64,000 nt of DNA, taken from contig WPIO01000117.1 in the NCBI GenBank assembly GCA_009760855.2, forward strand, positions 217,501-281,500, in the 5' to 3' direction. This document shows, piece after piece, positions 1 through 35,127 of this stretch (its first letter is position 1; each line of letters opens with the position of its first letter). The position numbers and the translations under genes were made by a program. Origin of the DNA: Cristatella mucedo. Its lineage: Eukaryota; Bryozoa; Phylactolaemata; Cristatellidae. The notes beneath the pieces are model-generated. The model was not told the DNA's origin. It saw only the letters and a list, made by a program, of their open reading frames with translations, and ran no database searches.

Positions 1-109
1 CACCTCAGGTTTGCATACTTAAGTCGATCGTGCTTCCTTTTCAGCAAATGCAAAGTGCCGGAAATAAAGAGATCGCGTTCTCAGAGGACGCCATACCAAC
101 TGCATTATT

Positions 110-215
110 TATATATTTATCATTATTATTTATTATTATTATTATATAGTATTATTATTGATATATTAATATTATATATATATATATATATGTATAATCA
201 TTATATATTTAGCAT
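110..215. repeat. AT-rich repeat, (ATT)n and (TA)n
   Basis: ATT trinucleotides grade into a TA run. It could be the decayed tail of a LINE-A copy, but the tail hairpin is not seen. Confidence 0.7.
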
Positions 216-439
216 GTATCATTATATCATTCTTAAGTCGTCGCCTCGTCGTCGAACTTCTTCCGGTGCAGAGCCTGCAGCCTGTCTTGTCAAGGAATCG
301 CACGAGTCACGAGTCGTTTTCGAGTTTCAGCATGAGCGGCTGCTACTCGTACGCTCCTTTTCGCAGCGGTGCAGCAGCACTTCGGTGGAGGCGCTGCTGC
401 ACCGCAGCTCACGGGTGGCTGCCCTTGTGCAGGAACAGG

Positions 440-545
440 TCGACGTGTGCGCGCGTGCGTGCGTGCGTGCGTATGTGCGTGCACGAGTGTTTGTGGGTTG
501 CGTGCGCACGCGCGCGTTTGAGTGCGTTCGCGCGCATGTGCTGTC
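440..545. repeat. GTGC/GCGTG-rich repeat
   Basis: Degenerate TGCG/TGTG repeats; frames through it look like RACVRACVRA and are not a gene. Confidence 0.7.
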
Positions 546-631
546 GCTGTCGGTGGCAGTTGAATTGAATTGCAGCAGCTCTTCTTCAACGGCTTCTTCC
601 CATCGCTCTATGGCCTACGTGAGAGAGCGGC

Positions 632-695
632 TGTGTCGCACTTAAGTCGGAGCCTGAGCTGTGTGTCGCACTTAAGTCGGAGCCTAGCCGGAGGC
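632..695. repeat. Tandem duplication of about 30 bp
   Basis: TGTGTCGCACTTAAGTCGG followed by AGCCT occurs twice. The core CTTAAGTCG also occurs at about 18 and 232. Confidence 0.75.
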
Positions 696-699
696 TAGA

Positions 700-3600
700 G
701 AGCCCGGCCGGGATGCATAATTTATTGCAGACAAACCGATAACTTCCGTGCGACTGGCGAATGCCAATGTGGGCTTATTTGGTTTATTGCGAAAAATCAT
801 TAGCTTCGCTTGCCGACCCCCATTAATGCCGACGTCAGCCGACGAGAGCCGACTGCTCGCACGGTCGGTAGCTGGCCCGGAAAGCGAGCCATTCCGCTGT
901 CTCGGCAGCCTCCTGGCAGCCTCGTGGGCAGACTGGGCAGCTGCCTCGGCAGCAGTCTAGGCAGTCGCTCCTACGGCGGCCATGATTACCTCGAAGCGTC
1001 CTAGCAGCAGCGGCGAGCAGCTGTCGGCACGGGCTAGAGGCGCGAGCTCTGAATGCCTGACCAGGTGAGAAGAGGTGAGACCAGGTGAGATCCGATGAGA
1101 TCAGGCGATACCGGCCATTACTGCCCGGTCACCTGCCGTTCGGCTTGGCTCGACTTAGTGCTGCATATAAAATCACGGCCTGACGGACGCCCTGGCTCGA
1201 TCGTTCAGAGAGCCGAGCTATCTGACCCTGTCCCAAGCTCACAGCTTCGCCGGTGCGTGCGAGGCCTCCGGTCATCTATTAGCTCAGGTGCTCCAGTGCT
1301 GTCGTCCGGCCAGTGACGACTTGGCGAGAGTCGAATGAGATCCGATGGACTAGGTCGCAGTCGAATGAGATCCGATGAGCTCGAATGCTTCTTTTTTTTC
1401 ACGAACTTCTTTTCAGCTAAGGAAACGGACGCCGCTTTCGGACAGGGACGTCGAGGACACACTGCAGAGTGAGAGGCTGCCGCTGGCCGAAGCGGCGAAC
1501 TCGTCGGGGACGATCTCGCGGGCGGCGGCCTAGCGGCGAAAGGAAGCTGACAGATCTGTGAGGCCAGTGCTGGAAGTCGCCGGAAGCCGGGCTCTGGGCT
1601 CGTCATACACAGCATTCACGGCTATGCGATGGTCATGACCCAGTCTCCCGACGACGGCGTTGAAGCCACTCCGTCGTCGCCCTTGGTGTCGTTTGATCTG
1701 GCTGACAGCTCGGCGGTGAGCGCAGCACTGACCTTTAGCCTCGACGACAGCTTCAGCGGTCATCGGAGAGGCGCTCACGATAGGCGCCAGAGCCACGACT
1801 GTCTTCGAGCGCTGCAGAAGGTCAGAAGCGAGCTGCGATCGAGTCCGTAGCCTGCTCTTACCTGCTCAGCCCAGCTGCTCATCTGGAAACTCACCTGTAT
1901 ACTTACTTACCGGCCTAATCGCCTGGCTCGCTCACCTGGAGGCTCACCTGGCTGCTACCTACCCCAAGGCTTGCTCTTCTGTAGGCATATTAGGAGTCAG
2001 CTCCCGTTTTAAATGAGTTTTGCTCGTGAAGATGTTGAAGTAACTCGAGCGATAGTTTCTCTGAGGCAGGCTCGCACCATTGATTACTCTGCATTACCTT
2101 AGTGAGGCATGTGGGTAGCATATGACACCTGGTCAGTAAAGCCGCCTTAGAGTTTTTCTAGCTCTTACGGCACCTTATAGCAGCTGCTAGAAGTTTGCAG
2201 GAGACGAGGTAGAGGGCATGCGTTACCCACGTGACCAATGGTGACCACGATTTCATAGTTTCATAGTTATTCGAAGAATTCTAGCACTCCCAATTCGGAG
2301 TGCGGCATTATTTCACTGTTGAATCCAAAAGTTTCGGTGGCATTCTTTTTGACCAACTCAACATGGCCGGCATGAGCACTTCTCTCTAGTACTATATAAT
2401 CCTTACATCATTAAATTGTTCATGGATTAACTCACCACATCAGATACTGTTTTTTTCCTGAACGAAATGTCTTATCTTTGATCGCGTAGCCAAGTAATTA
2501 GGTCGGTGAGCAATTCAGCATAAAGATAATTGAGTCTTGCTCGTTTCAGCCTGTCAGATTAGCCAATAGCATCACACCTGACACCCCAGAAGCCGCAGCT
2601 TGTTTTTGAAAGCCACGAACACGAAAAACACGGATCAGTCTATCGAACGGAGAAAACCAAAATTTTAATCGAGAAATGACCCAGAGGCGGGGTTCATGCA
2701 GGCATTGTTGTACGGTCTATAGCTCTTGGTCGGACGCCCCTTTTCCACGAGCTAGCTGGAACGGAAGCGGATGTGGTTGGACAGTCATGCGTAGTATGGA
2801 TACACGGTCGGGCTGCGGTCGCGCTCTGGCATCAGTTGAATTCGCGGCATCGCGATCTCCGTGACGTCAGCAGCAGCAGCACGTTCGGCTTTATCTCCGC
2901 TGCAACGCAGTCGTAGACGTAGACCGTAGTTCGACGGAGCCGCCGCTCCTGGAGCTGAAGCGCGTTCTGCCCAACCTCTAACCTTAAACCCACAGCCTAC
3001 AACCTGCGACTGCACGAGCTCCGCCGCCGGACCCGCGTCTGCCCTCACCAGGTCTTTAACTGTAACTAGCCGTTGCAAGATTTCGTGAGTTCGCAAGCCG
3101 GAGATTTTTATAGTCGCCGGCGCCGCGAGGACTCAGTCGAAGTCGTCTTTCGGACGGTCGCAAAAAAAAGAAAGAAAGAAAGTACGGCAACAGCTTCCTA
3201 CCTACTGATCCGAACTCGTGAACAAAACGTACCCTAATGTATCCTGATGTATCCTGATGTTAGCCTTTTCCTTTCTTTGATTGCTACACAGTTGAACTAT
3301 GCAAGGAGCGAACGGCTCCAGCGGCCGCTACGTACAGCCATCTGATTCGTAAAACTGTGGGCGCAGTAGTCACGCGACTTCTGGCTAGCCGCGTGTATAG
3401 CCTTTGACGTGTTTGCCATTGAAGGTAAAGTGCACTGCTTTGCGCAGGGCACTGTGCCTACCGAACTGACATTTAGCTTCAGCCTCTCTCTGTGATTGGC
3501 CAGTACCGGGCGATGACGGAGTTTCGAATACTTGACGAAATAACGCTAGCTTTATTTTTCTTTCTGCTGAGCTACTCACAATCCCAAGCTACTCACAGCC

Positions 3601-4740
3601 AAGGTCGCTATAAGATTTACCGCGTCTCTCGAAGCAGGTGTAGCATTGTGTTGTTGTATTGGCACGTATCTAGAAGCATGTGAAGATATTTGCGAAGCCA
3701 TGCTATTTAGCTGGTGGGTTTTATTTTTGATATTTGAAGGGAACACGAGAGCATACTGGAAGCGGCGACCTCATTTGGCAGCGGTCTTTATAAGGAATCA
3801 CATTCGCTTCGCACCGTTTCGGGAACAACAGTAGTTGGCAGACATACAAGCAATACATTTGCCTATTACGTACGATTGACACGACCAGTTTTCACAAGCC
3901 TCTTCCATTTCCCCATTCAATCCTCAATCCCCATTCATGAAAACCGACACACGATCTTGCTAAGCAAGTGTTCCCGCAAAAACTGCTTTACCTGCCACTG
4001 TGAAGCAGTGCAGCTGTGCACCTGTACCTTTCATATCGCACATACTTCCCACGCTTTCTGTGGATACTGCCACTTTAAGCGTCTTGCACTAGGGTCTGAT
4101 TGAATTATACAGACACTTATTTCGTCTAAATGAACCTCTAAAAACTGCTCGCTTTACCCTTTTAGATGACCAATAATTCACCAAGCTACGCGCTATCTAC
4201 TTTTTATTCACTTACCACCCTTAGAACAACGCAATTTCACTATTATGCATCTCCCCCTTTTTATAATCCCTTGCATTGTCTCTGCGAGTTGAATAATTTT
4301 GTCCCGGAAATTTGTTCGACCTGGGATGCACTGACTGGAAACCTGATCATGTAGAGCCTGCATTACTGGATGCGTATCTTTCACTGGTTGCGGAGCATGG
4401 TTTTTACTGTGCTTTGCATTCTCGTAATTTCAGTCTGCCTTGTGAACGAACGGCAAGTATTCATTCGTGGCGCGTTAGCATGCATCAGTCTTGCGGATAT
4501 GTGGTAGATGTAGAGGAGTCGTCCATAATTTGAAACTCGTATCGTGGCGCGGATCGATCCCTCTCCCATGGTCACGTGCCAATGGCGAAGTACCAGGGGA
4601 AACACTTTGTTTCCGTCAGCATTGTGCCACGACAGGGCCTCAGGGAGACCGCCTTTAAATATAAAACTGTGAAAGCACGTTCTATGCATGCAGTTAACTG
4701 GATATAATAAGTAATATAAATAAATACTCAAGATTTAACA
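700..4740. other. No gene recognised
   Basis: Mixed, partly GC-rich sequence (700-1900 and 2700-3100) with short degenerate repeats such as ACCAGGTGAGA near 1070 and TCGAATGAGATCCGATG at 1330-1385. No splice-bounded coding stretch or repeat family recognised. Confidence 0.6.
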
Positions 4741-4744
4741 GTCT

Positions 4745-4900
4745 CTTATGTATAGCTACATAAGAGCCACGAAGGCTATCACCAACGTTTGCAGCAGCGA
4801 TAAAGAAGCACCCACTGCAGGATTCAAACCCACGACCTCGGGACCGAGATCGGGAAGAGCAACCACCTTACCTAGTGTGTCATCATGGCTGCACCGAGTT
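4745..4900 (-). mobile_element. SINE-1 copy
   Basis: The minus strand has head GCCATGATGACACACTAGGT and B box GGTTTGAATCC (one change from consensus). Tail homology is AGGCTATCACCAACG on the + strand. Confidence 0.78.
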
Positions 4901-5180
4901 TGCGGTGTAAACGTAGAGATTTAAAAAATTAGATATTCATTGTAGTGCAGCCTGATCAATTAGCACTCAAAATGCAGGGAGCTAGTGTTACTAGTTTCAC
5001 CTCTAGGTTAACATTCATCAGGCCAGCTTCTCTTAGGAAACTCGCATGGCTACTGATGCCTGTTGTGTCAGTTTGACTCTGGCAGCGGCAGATCTAGTGA
5101 GTCCCACGCAGGCACGAGTGTGGACGTAAAAGATAAAGAGACTCAAGACTTATTCCTCTGAAAGAGTACATATGTGTACG

Positions 5181-5212
<32 letters not shown>

Positions 5213-5261
5213 TTCTTTATTTATAATTGAGAAAATGATATTTAACAAGTATATAAACATT

Positions 5262-6075
5262 AGCCGGCAGTGCACTGTCCTACCGGGGTCGAGCGTGCTA
5301 CCCTGACCTCCCGGTTCAGGAACACGGACCACACGGCTTCCAAACCGGTAATGGCGTCGGAGACGCAGTGGCGCCTCAAAGCCGTCCTCTCCAAGCGTGG
5401 GATGCCGAGTTCGGCCAGGCGAGCTTCATTTTCTGGCCACCAGCTGCCGAGAGCCCCGACCACGAAGGGCCTCACCACTGCCGACCGGTAGCCAGCGGTC
5501 AGGAAAGACCGGCAATGGCTGCACATTTAGTGGTCCTGTTCCAGGCCGCCATAATCAGAGCATCATCGCTGCTGTCGAATGGCATCGTCACATCCACAAT
5601 TACTAAATAAGTGCCGTTGTCAATGACCAGGTCCGGCTTGAAAGCCAGACCACCGGCAAGCAGGAGGGCGCTGCCTGCCGACATGCAGTTGGGTGCGGTG
5701 GCCGGAAGAGCTCCGATTAAACGGCCCAGAACCAAGTTGTGTCAGGCCGTAATTGTGTGCAGCGTCGGCCGACGGTGGCTCAGCACGCCATGTCCGCAAG
5801 GCATCAAGCTTTTGCCAAGGGGCGAGAGGGCTGGCCTGAAGCAGGCTAATGTCCTTTGCAAGGGAAGAGCAGGCCTGCTCTATTTCAGCCCTTGGCTGCC
5901 CGAGTACCTGAGGGGCTCCAAGGTAGGCAAGTGACTCAATCTCCGGCAGCTCAAGGTTCCGCCTGTCATGTATGGTGATAGAGGTGGGCGCGGCCTTCGC
6001 ACCCTTTCGGGTGACGACGCAGCACTTCGCCGGCCGGAACTGCATGCCCAGCGTCGATGCAGCGTGTTCCACTTA
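5262..6075 (-). mobile_element. R2/NeSL-type LINE, 3' part (RT end and restriction-like endonuclease), decayed
   Basis: Reading on the minus strand from 6072, frame 1 gives the end of a reverse transcriptase ([13 protein letters not shown], then LAYLGAPQVLGQ). A second frame gives KPDLVI and YLVIVDVTMPFD, the PD...D core of a restriction-like endonuclease. A third gives RPFVVGALGSWWPENEARLA then RRHCVSDAI, the signature C-terminal block of R2/NeSL/Hero-type elements. At least two frameshifts separate these blocks, so the copy is dead. Downstream on the minus strand is a short AT-rich 3' tail with AATAAA-like sequence and (TA)n. Elements of this group are often target-site specific; no rDNA or spliced-leader sequence is recognisable beside it. 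Confidence 0.82.
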
Positions 6076-6076
6076 A

Positions 6077-6245
<169 letters not shown>

Positions 6246-6276
6246 ATATATAATGCCATGATGCATGCCCTGATAT

Positions 6277-6620
<344 letters not shown>

Positions 6621-6624
6621 AGCA

Positions 6625-8025
6625 GCATGCCTACGCATTACCAGTCGCCTAACCCTTGGCCACAGGAGTGACGCCGCCACACACTAGGCTACTTATAGCA
6701 GCAGCCGGCACACAAAATACGCCAGCCGCTGATTGCCTAGTGACAGACGGAAGCCATTGCTTAGCGACGGACACGAACTGTAGGGCTGCGTTTGCTGAGG
6801 AATCTCCTATCAAACGAGCAAATATTGCTGCAAAAGCCCGTGGATATAGTTTATCCTGGACGCTGGAGACGCATAGAAGTGTGCATGGATTTTGCGTTTC
6901 AATCAATGCCGATTCGGTGGGGCATTCACCGGTGCAATGGAAACGTGTAAAAATGATTGGTTCGCTTGAGCTCTGTACTACAGCTCAGCACAGCGTTCGC
7001 TTGAGAAGACGTTCTTTCAAGTTTCGTTCTCGTACCATGCGAATGAAAGTGTTAGCGCTGGCTGCCCAAGCCGCAATAAGGTGCTGTTGGTGCTTGTTGT
7101 CTTTACGAGCTTCAGCCGAGTGCTAGTTAACGGTCTGCAACAGAGGTAGCTAATCCATTAAAGTCAACGCAAGCACTGATTTTCTTTCTGAAAGAGTCCG
7201 ATGCCTCCCCACGAACCCCATGTTAGATCGCTCTCGTGATCACAGTTCTTACAATTCTGGTAGTAAGTGTGTAGCGCATGATTCGTCAGGAGCTGAGTCT
7301 GCTGCGTTCCATGGAAAAGCCACTGGCCAAAAGCCGCTGGGTGATTGAATGCAATAAAATCCATAGCGAGAGAGTCCTCGGCAGTCGAATACTGGCTGGC
7401 TAGTTCGAAGCATTCGGTCTGATGACTAGCCGGAAGCGTTATGTTTGAGGTCTTCTATTGTAGCCTGCATGGCGAGGCCAATGAGATTGGAGATTGCCTC
7501 GAAGTGTCAAAGCTTGCCGGCAAACCTGCGAAGCTGCAGGTCTGAAAGCCGAAGACCTCTCTTTGGTGTGAATTGAAGCCTGTCGAAAGTAGATCCGCGT
7601 GACCTTTGAGGCCAAACTACCTCAATGTCAGCATAACTTCATGTACTCGCATACTGGCATTTCTTAAGGTACTAGTGCCAGATCACAATCTGTGAAGCTG
7701 TTTTGAAGTGTTCGATCGCGTGAAGCACACATAAACTGTGTCAACTGCAAACAGTACAGTTGTCAACTAAATAAGATGTCCCTCACACAGTTCTCAAGTT
7801 CAGCAGGAACTGACGACAAGCTTTCTCGAGACGCACTACGAAGGGTAGTTTCTTAGTGCTACGCGTGCGCACTAGAGCTCGGACCATTTGAGGACGGTAG
7901 AACTGAAGAGACATCAAAGCAATGACGTCTGCCAAGCTCTAGACGGGCTTCACAAATTTGCTTGAGGCAATGAATCTGAGCAGTGTTGTGAGCCTTTAAA
8001 TCAGCTTGTGGACGGCGTAAGTGGC
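6625..8025. other. No gene recognised
   Basis: Unique-looking sequence with no family match that I can see. One open frame of 156 codons (6656-7126) has no recognisable motif and no splice context. Confidence 0.55.
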
Positions 8026-8029
8026 ACGT

Positions 8030-8577
8030 AGATATGGAAGAAGTGGCCTGCTCTGGTATCTCAGGTTTATCTATTGTCACTCGCTGTCAGGCCCCTTCAT
8101 TGTCTGGCTCCAGCCTAACTATCAGAACTACCACACCCCCTCTATTCCCACCAGACATCGCACCACCTGCTTTTCTGAATTGAATCATATACCTCGTACG
8201 AACCTCAAATCCTTTGGAGACCGTGCCTTTAGTTCGTACGATCTAAAGCCGGTAACCCATTTCCGACTGACGTCGTGACATCTGCGGACATTATGAGTTA
8301 AAAAAAACTAAGAACGCCTTTATTTGTCGCCGTATTTAGGGAGTCCTTGTGATCTCTCTTTTTTGTACTTATGCGTGCTGACACTGCATGCTGCCACTAA
8401 CCACATTTTCATGCTGACCAAGTGCATGTCACCTCTAGCCATATAATTCTTGTTAACATTGTGCATGCTGTTACAAACCATAGATCATGCTTTCTTTACA
8501 GCATATTAAAAGTGCCTAGAAAAAGATTGTTTTCTGATGGCGCTATACAAATATATTGCTATTATTATTATTACCAT
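8030..8577 (+). mobile_element. LINE-A copy, old and decayed
   Basis: Fragments of the RT end survive, such as HRTTCFSELNHIPRTNLKSF and GDRAFSSYDLK. They are followed by a 3'UTR and the tail AAAGTGCCTAGAAAAAGATT, then a short (ATT)n. More substitutions and small deletions than the other copies. Confidence 0.75.
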
Positions 8578-9499
8578 TGCTGGGGGACAATATCCAGGTG
8601 GCCCCTTCAGGGCTACTATCGGTGCTCTCTAAATAGATATTCTTTATTTTTTGCCAAATTTCCTTTGTTGTTGCATCACTCTCATTTACCGTTGCCTACC
8701 TTGCTTTCGTTTTTACGTTTGAGCTTACTCACGGATCTGCCATATGTCATCGCTGTAAATAGTCACCTGGCTGAACTTCGTGATGACACTCTCAAACACT
8801 GTTGACGTCGCGTAAGAGTGCTGATTGTCAACTGATCGCACCCTCGACCATCCTGCTGCAGCATTCTGGACAGTCAACCATTGTAGCTGCAAACGAGCCT
8901 GCGTGACCTCACTAAGCCAACTTAATATTATAGTGCCTCATGTTCAGGCACTAACTGACTAATGTTTCTTTACGAATCCACTCACTGTAAAGGGTCTCTG
9001 AGCTAGCAGTCAGCATTTGTGTACTTCCCACTGAAATGGTAGCCTCTCCTCAATGAGCCCAGCCATTGGGCTCTCCGGCCATGCTTTATTTAGGTCGCGT
9101 ACCCTGCTGACTCATCTGCTGCTCACGCCCGTGTAGTGGGGTGTACTGAGGGTAGCTTGCTGCTGAGAAGGAGAGCAAAAGAAGCAGTTGGCATTTAGGA
9201 AGAAGATAAATTGCAATATTATAGACACTAAGAATAAAAGAAGAGCGGTGGGTGTGTGGCATGTAGCGCAATGGAGCAACGGAAGCTGCTGCAGCAGACG
9301 GCCCAGGACGAAAACGAGACTAGGGCTCATCCTCACGCTCAGCCTCAGTCTCAGCGATCGAGCACCGTTTTACAATGATGAAATCTGCTGGAGCGCAGCG
9401 CCAACGCATGTTACCCCCCCCCGACTGCTCCGATAACCGGAAGTTGTTTCATGAAAACGTGCGAATAGCCATGGAAATTGCAAAGCCAGCAGAAGGGCA

Positions 9500-9573
9500 A
9501 ATGTAAAGCGCCTAGAGAGAGATTAAGTTCTCTGAGGGCGCTTTATCAAGTGAATTATTATTATTATTATTAT
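9500..9573 (+). mobile_element. LINE-A tail fragment
   Basis: Only the last about 70 bp are present: AAATGTAAAGCGCCTAGAGA, the hairpin and (ATT)n. It is extreme 5' truncation or a tail-only nonautonomous copy. Confidence 0.8.
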
Positions 9574-9574
9574 A

Positions 9575-10540
9575 AGTGCAGCCACTAGGCTGCTTGTTAC
9601 CCCGGTGCAGGTTGCAGGTGCCTGAGACTAGTGCGCTTAGGGGGTATACCCTATCTACTAGCTGCTACTGTTGAGTCGCTGTAACATTCCACGCTCTGCA
9701 GTACAGAACGCTGTTGGCTACGTCACTTAGCGCCAATCGTATCGTTTTCGATACTACTTCCGTGCTACTGCTACCTAAGACGTCATTAGTGCAAGCATCT
9801 CACTGCCTAGTGGCTCTGGCTATACGGCTGTAGTTGCCATCTCTGGCACGGGATTGAATGCGAACTGGATCGTTTAGCAACCCTGTTTTTAAAAAAGGGT
9901 CTATCACAGATTCCGGAGACAGAACTGGGCCGAAAACACAGTGTTCGTAATGATGTTAGCTTGCCTGTTAGTGACGTATAGCAGCGGTGATGTCGCGGGG
10001 CCTTGGAGCGCAGCTACTTTTAGCTGCAGACATTTAGCGATTTTCAGGTGCAGACTTTTAGCGAATTTTCAGGTGCAGCGCTAATGCACGCAGGTACGCT
10101 GACAATAGCGGAATGCAACAGCAACGAAAGAGAAAGCCTGTGCCTAAAGATAATAAAGTCCAAAGTCTATAGTGTAGAGACAAGTCTATTCGTTTGCGAC
10201 TGAGAGTTACAGGCATCGGGCATCGACCAAAACCTAAAGCAATTTGCACGGCGCCCACGGTGCCTCTCAACTCTGACCATGACTCGAGGCTAAGAGCTCT
10301 CAGGTCCTGCCTGGCCCAAAGCTAGACCTGAGCTCAGCTCGTGACGCACAGTCGATTGAATACTGCAAGCTTTCGGCTCGCGTGCCGCCCAACCACAAGC
10401 TGTCACAAACACCGCTCCTAGGCGCTAAAAGCTCGGTGACCGCAAATGAAGAACAACTAGGCGGTCACCGTCTGCGCGTTCTACGCGTTCTCCACTTTGC
10501 CCATCGTCGTAGAGCGCCGACGACGACGACGCTGACGTTT
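9575..10540. other. Region upstream of Rgs7 exon 1, no promoter identified
   Basis: No TATA box or clear exon. AGGTGCAGAC-type repeats (TTTTAGCTGCAGACATTTAG, CAGGTGCAGACTTTTAGCG) lie at about 10018-10078. Confidence 0.5.
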
Positions 10541-10547
10541 CTTTCAG

Positions 10548-32190
<21,643 letters not shown>

Positions 32191-34420
32191 CCCGCCGCAG
32201 ACCCACCGCTGACCTGACCAGTCTGCTCGGTAGTCCGTCGCCGCTGCGATCTGAACGACTGGCAGGCGCGCTGACCGCGACCTTTGTCGCGGGCGTCGGG
32301 GTACTCGGGCCGCTTCCTTTCTCTCACCGTCCGAGCACCTTGCGCCGGAAGTGGAAGTACGGCAGAAAGCGTAGCAGGAAGCCGAGCGCGACGCATGCGG
32401 CAAATCGTCGCGTCCGCTCTCTCTTCTTCAATCGCCGCCAAGTCACAGACAGAATGGAATATGGTTCGATGCCGGACACCTTCTCCCTTTGCTACGCCGC
32501 CCCTTCCGCGGCTCGCTGTGTCTCTGTCTCCTGAACTGGAAGCTCGTTCGTCTCTTCAGTCCTTTGCATTCAGTTCGTCGCTTTCTGTTGCTACTTGCTA
32601 GTCGCTTTTTGTTACTACCTCCCTGCTAGTCACGTTCCAGTTGTCAATTCCCACAGTTCGCCGTCTGCTCGCTATTAGGAGCGTCGTCGGCATCTAGCCC
32701 AGTCTACGGTGCAGACGTCAGTTGTCGCGGGCTCTTCTGCTGAGTTCCGCTCTGCCTCCATTCAAATCCGGGCCTCAGGGCGTATCGCTTTTCTCGGGAA
32801 GCAGAGGTTCAGCAGGTTTCTTCGGCTATTTCTTCACTATCGCCGAGCGGCGCAGCCGGGCGCGGCTCGGCCCCAGGTGCATTCGACTGCGTGCCAGGTT
32901 CGAACTGCCCGAAGTGTTTCCGGTGGGTGGCGCCTGTCGGCATGTCTTTGCTCGGTAGCGGAACATTCGTTTCAACAGAACACAAAGTTCTTGCGTTCTT
33001 CGGATGAAGCCGTACCGCCAACCGCCCATTGGGCCCAGGCCGAGGTTCGTCGGCCTGGGCTTAATGTGTCTTCTCCCCGCTCTAGAGGCATCGTCAAAAT
33101 TGAATACGTTCTTTCCCTGCCGCCCGCCCCTCTAGATGCGACTGCTTAGCAGTGCGATCCTTTCTGGGTCCGCTCACGTGACTACTCGACAGCAGGCAGG
33201 ACCACTGCGTGGCCTGGCGAGAAATCGCCACCAGTTTTGCTCTCATTTTATGAACCAAGACGAGATAAGCAAAAGTAAATGCGCAAAGAAAGAAAAGATA
33301 CAACTGGGCCTCCCCGCTTGATGCTCAGAGGCACACGAGTCGCTCGGGGTCAAGCCGCGACTGCATTTTCCCTCCTCATTTTCTCTTAACCGACTTGCCC
33401 GTACCTGACAGCGAAGTTTCAGGCCCTGCGAGACTCAGCTGTCCGAGTGCTCTCCCCCAGCTCTCCTCTCAGATGTCAGAGTGCAACCCCACGATCTCCA
33501 TTTTGACGCGAACCAATGGAACATCTGTTGTAGCCCAGCGCTGCAAATTTGAAACAGGGCTGGAAGGTATTGCGGCAGTACAGGCTGTCGATTGTCACAA
33601 TGGCTGCAGTGCCTCCGGCCCAGGCAGCGTCTACTAACCCGGCTGTTCGCACCTAATGCATTCGTATTTAATGTGCCGGTGCGATGTCGGATTGTGTGTC
33701 CGTCACATTGCCAGACGGCTGAGAGCCGCAGGTCAGAACCTATCCGTCACTTTCGGTCGTCAAGTGGTTTTGACCATGGCTATGGCTTGACCGGTCACGT
33801 GTTTTAAATGGTTCTGCCTACGCCGACAAACGTCAGGCTTGCCGTGTGCGGATGGGAGTGTTGCCTGACAATCTGAGCTTGTTGTGCAAAAATGCATGAA
33901 AACCACCGCGCGGCCAAGATCTTCGTCGTCTATGTCGTCCGTAACTCGGCTGTCCGTTAATGTGATTATGTTGCGCAGAGATGTTGCCTGCTATGCAGCT
34001 CTCTCACACTTCGTGGGAGCCCGACCGTCCGAGTGCCATCACCCGAATGTCAACACATGGCCGATCGTCGTACACGGCATGTGACTTTGTGTCCACGGAA
34101 ACCAAACGTAATGAAAACTCTAGGAATGGGCACTTGTCATGCACGGTTTCCTTCCCGGCATGCATTGAAAAGCCTCGTGCGGATAAGCGGCAGTGTCTAA
34201 CACGACACGTTGCAGAGGCCATCTGTAAATGATCCATTTTTCGGAGTGAGCCAAAAAGGGAGCAGGCTCTGATCGTAGTAAACCCTTGAGTCGGATCTAG
34301 AGCGGCCAGAGACACGCCTGCTAAGCGCGACCTTGGCAATCCTGGCGAATCTCTCTTTCTCGCCTGGTCAGGCGTCGCCGGAAAGTACTGCACGAACTAG
34401 CTGCAGCAGACTGCACTAGT

Positions 34421-34518
34421 TCGCCGCCGCCGCCGCCGCCATGCTTCGCGGCTCTACCGGCGGACGGAGGGCTTTACATCCCCCCCCCAAGTTTGTAGCA
34501 GTCTGCTGAGAGCCCAAC

Positions 34519-34550
<32 letters not shown>

Positions 34551-34553
34551 GCC
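34421..34553. repeat. (GCC)n and (CAG)n short arrays
   Basis: (GCC)n at 34421-34440 and (AGC)n at about 34521-34550. No exon recognised. Confidence 0.75.
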
Positions 34554-35121
34554 GAAGGACCTGGGGAGCGACCCAGCGAGCGGGGCATGCGCGTCGGCCG
34601 CCGCCGCTGCTGCCCTGCTCAGCATTTTTCGGCACGTGCGTGCGTCCGCCACTGCCAACGCCTCCTGCTCGAAGCTCGTTCGCTCGTCACGCGCGCTCGT
34701 CACGTGCTACTGCGCCCTAGCCCATGCTACTGCGGTCGCCGCCGCCGCCGCCGGCTCCCTTCTTGCTCCCGACTCTCGCCTCATGTGGCGAATGCCCGAA
34801 TCCCTTGCGAGTTGCACTATTGTCATTCCTTCAGAGTGGCCGCGCTACGTGAACCAGAGCTTTATGCCTATGGGCTGCTCGCGTCGAACCTGCTGCCTGT
34901 GTGTGCTCCTGCTTGAGCTGCATCGCTGCAAGTACTTGATCGTGGAATCAAAAAGTAGTTTGCCTGTGCTGCCTGCTAGCAGCCTGCCTTCTTTCTGCCG
35001 TTGCGATGTGTGTTTATGTCTTGAGCAGCTTCGTGTGTGATTCGCAAGTTGCTTATCAGATGCCATAGCGTAGACAATAGTGCCCTTGTACTGCGGCAAG
35101 CAGTTTTACCCTTCAATGCAG

Positions 35122-35127
35122 AATAAA
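35122..35127 (+). other. Possible polyadenylation signal AATAAA
   Basis: AATAAA in GCAGAATAAACAGCTTCC, about 2.9 kb after the last recognised Rgs7 exon. It could end a long Rgs7 3'UTR or an unseen downstream exon; unproven. Confidence 0.2.

Noticed and set aside
55-645. 196-codon frame at the window start
   Set aside because: Starts in an AT repeat and ends in GTGC repeats; no domain and no splice support.
33884-34393. Frames of 66-129 codons on both strands
   Set aside because: Overlapping and motif-free; length is within chance for this base composition.
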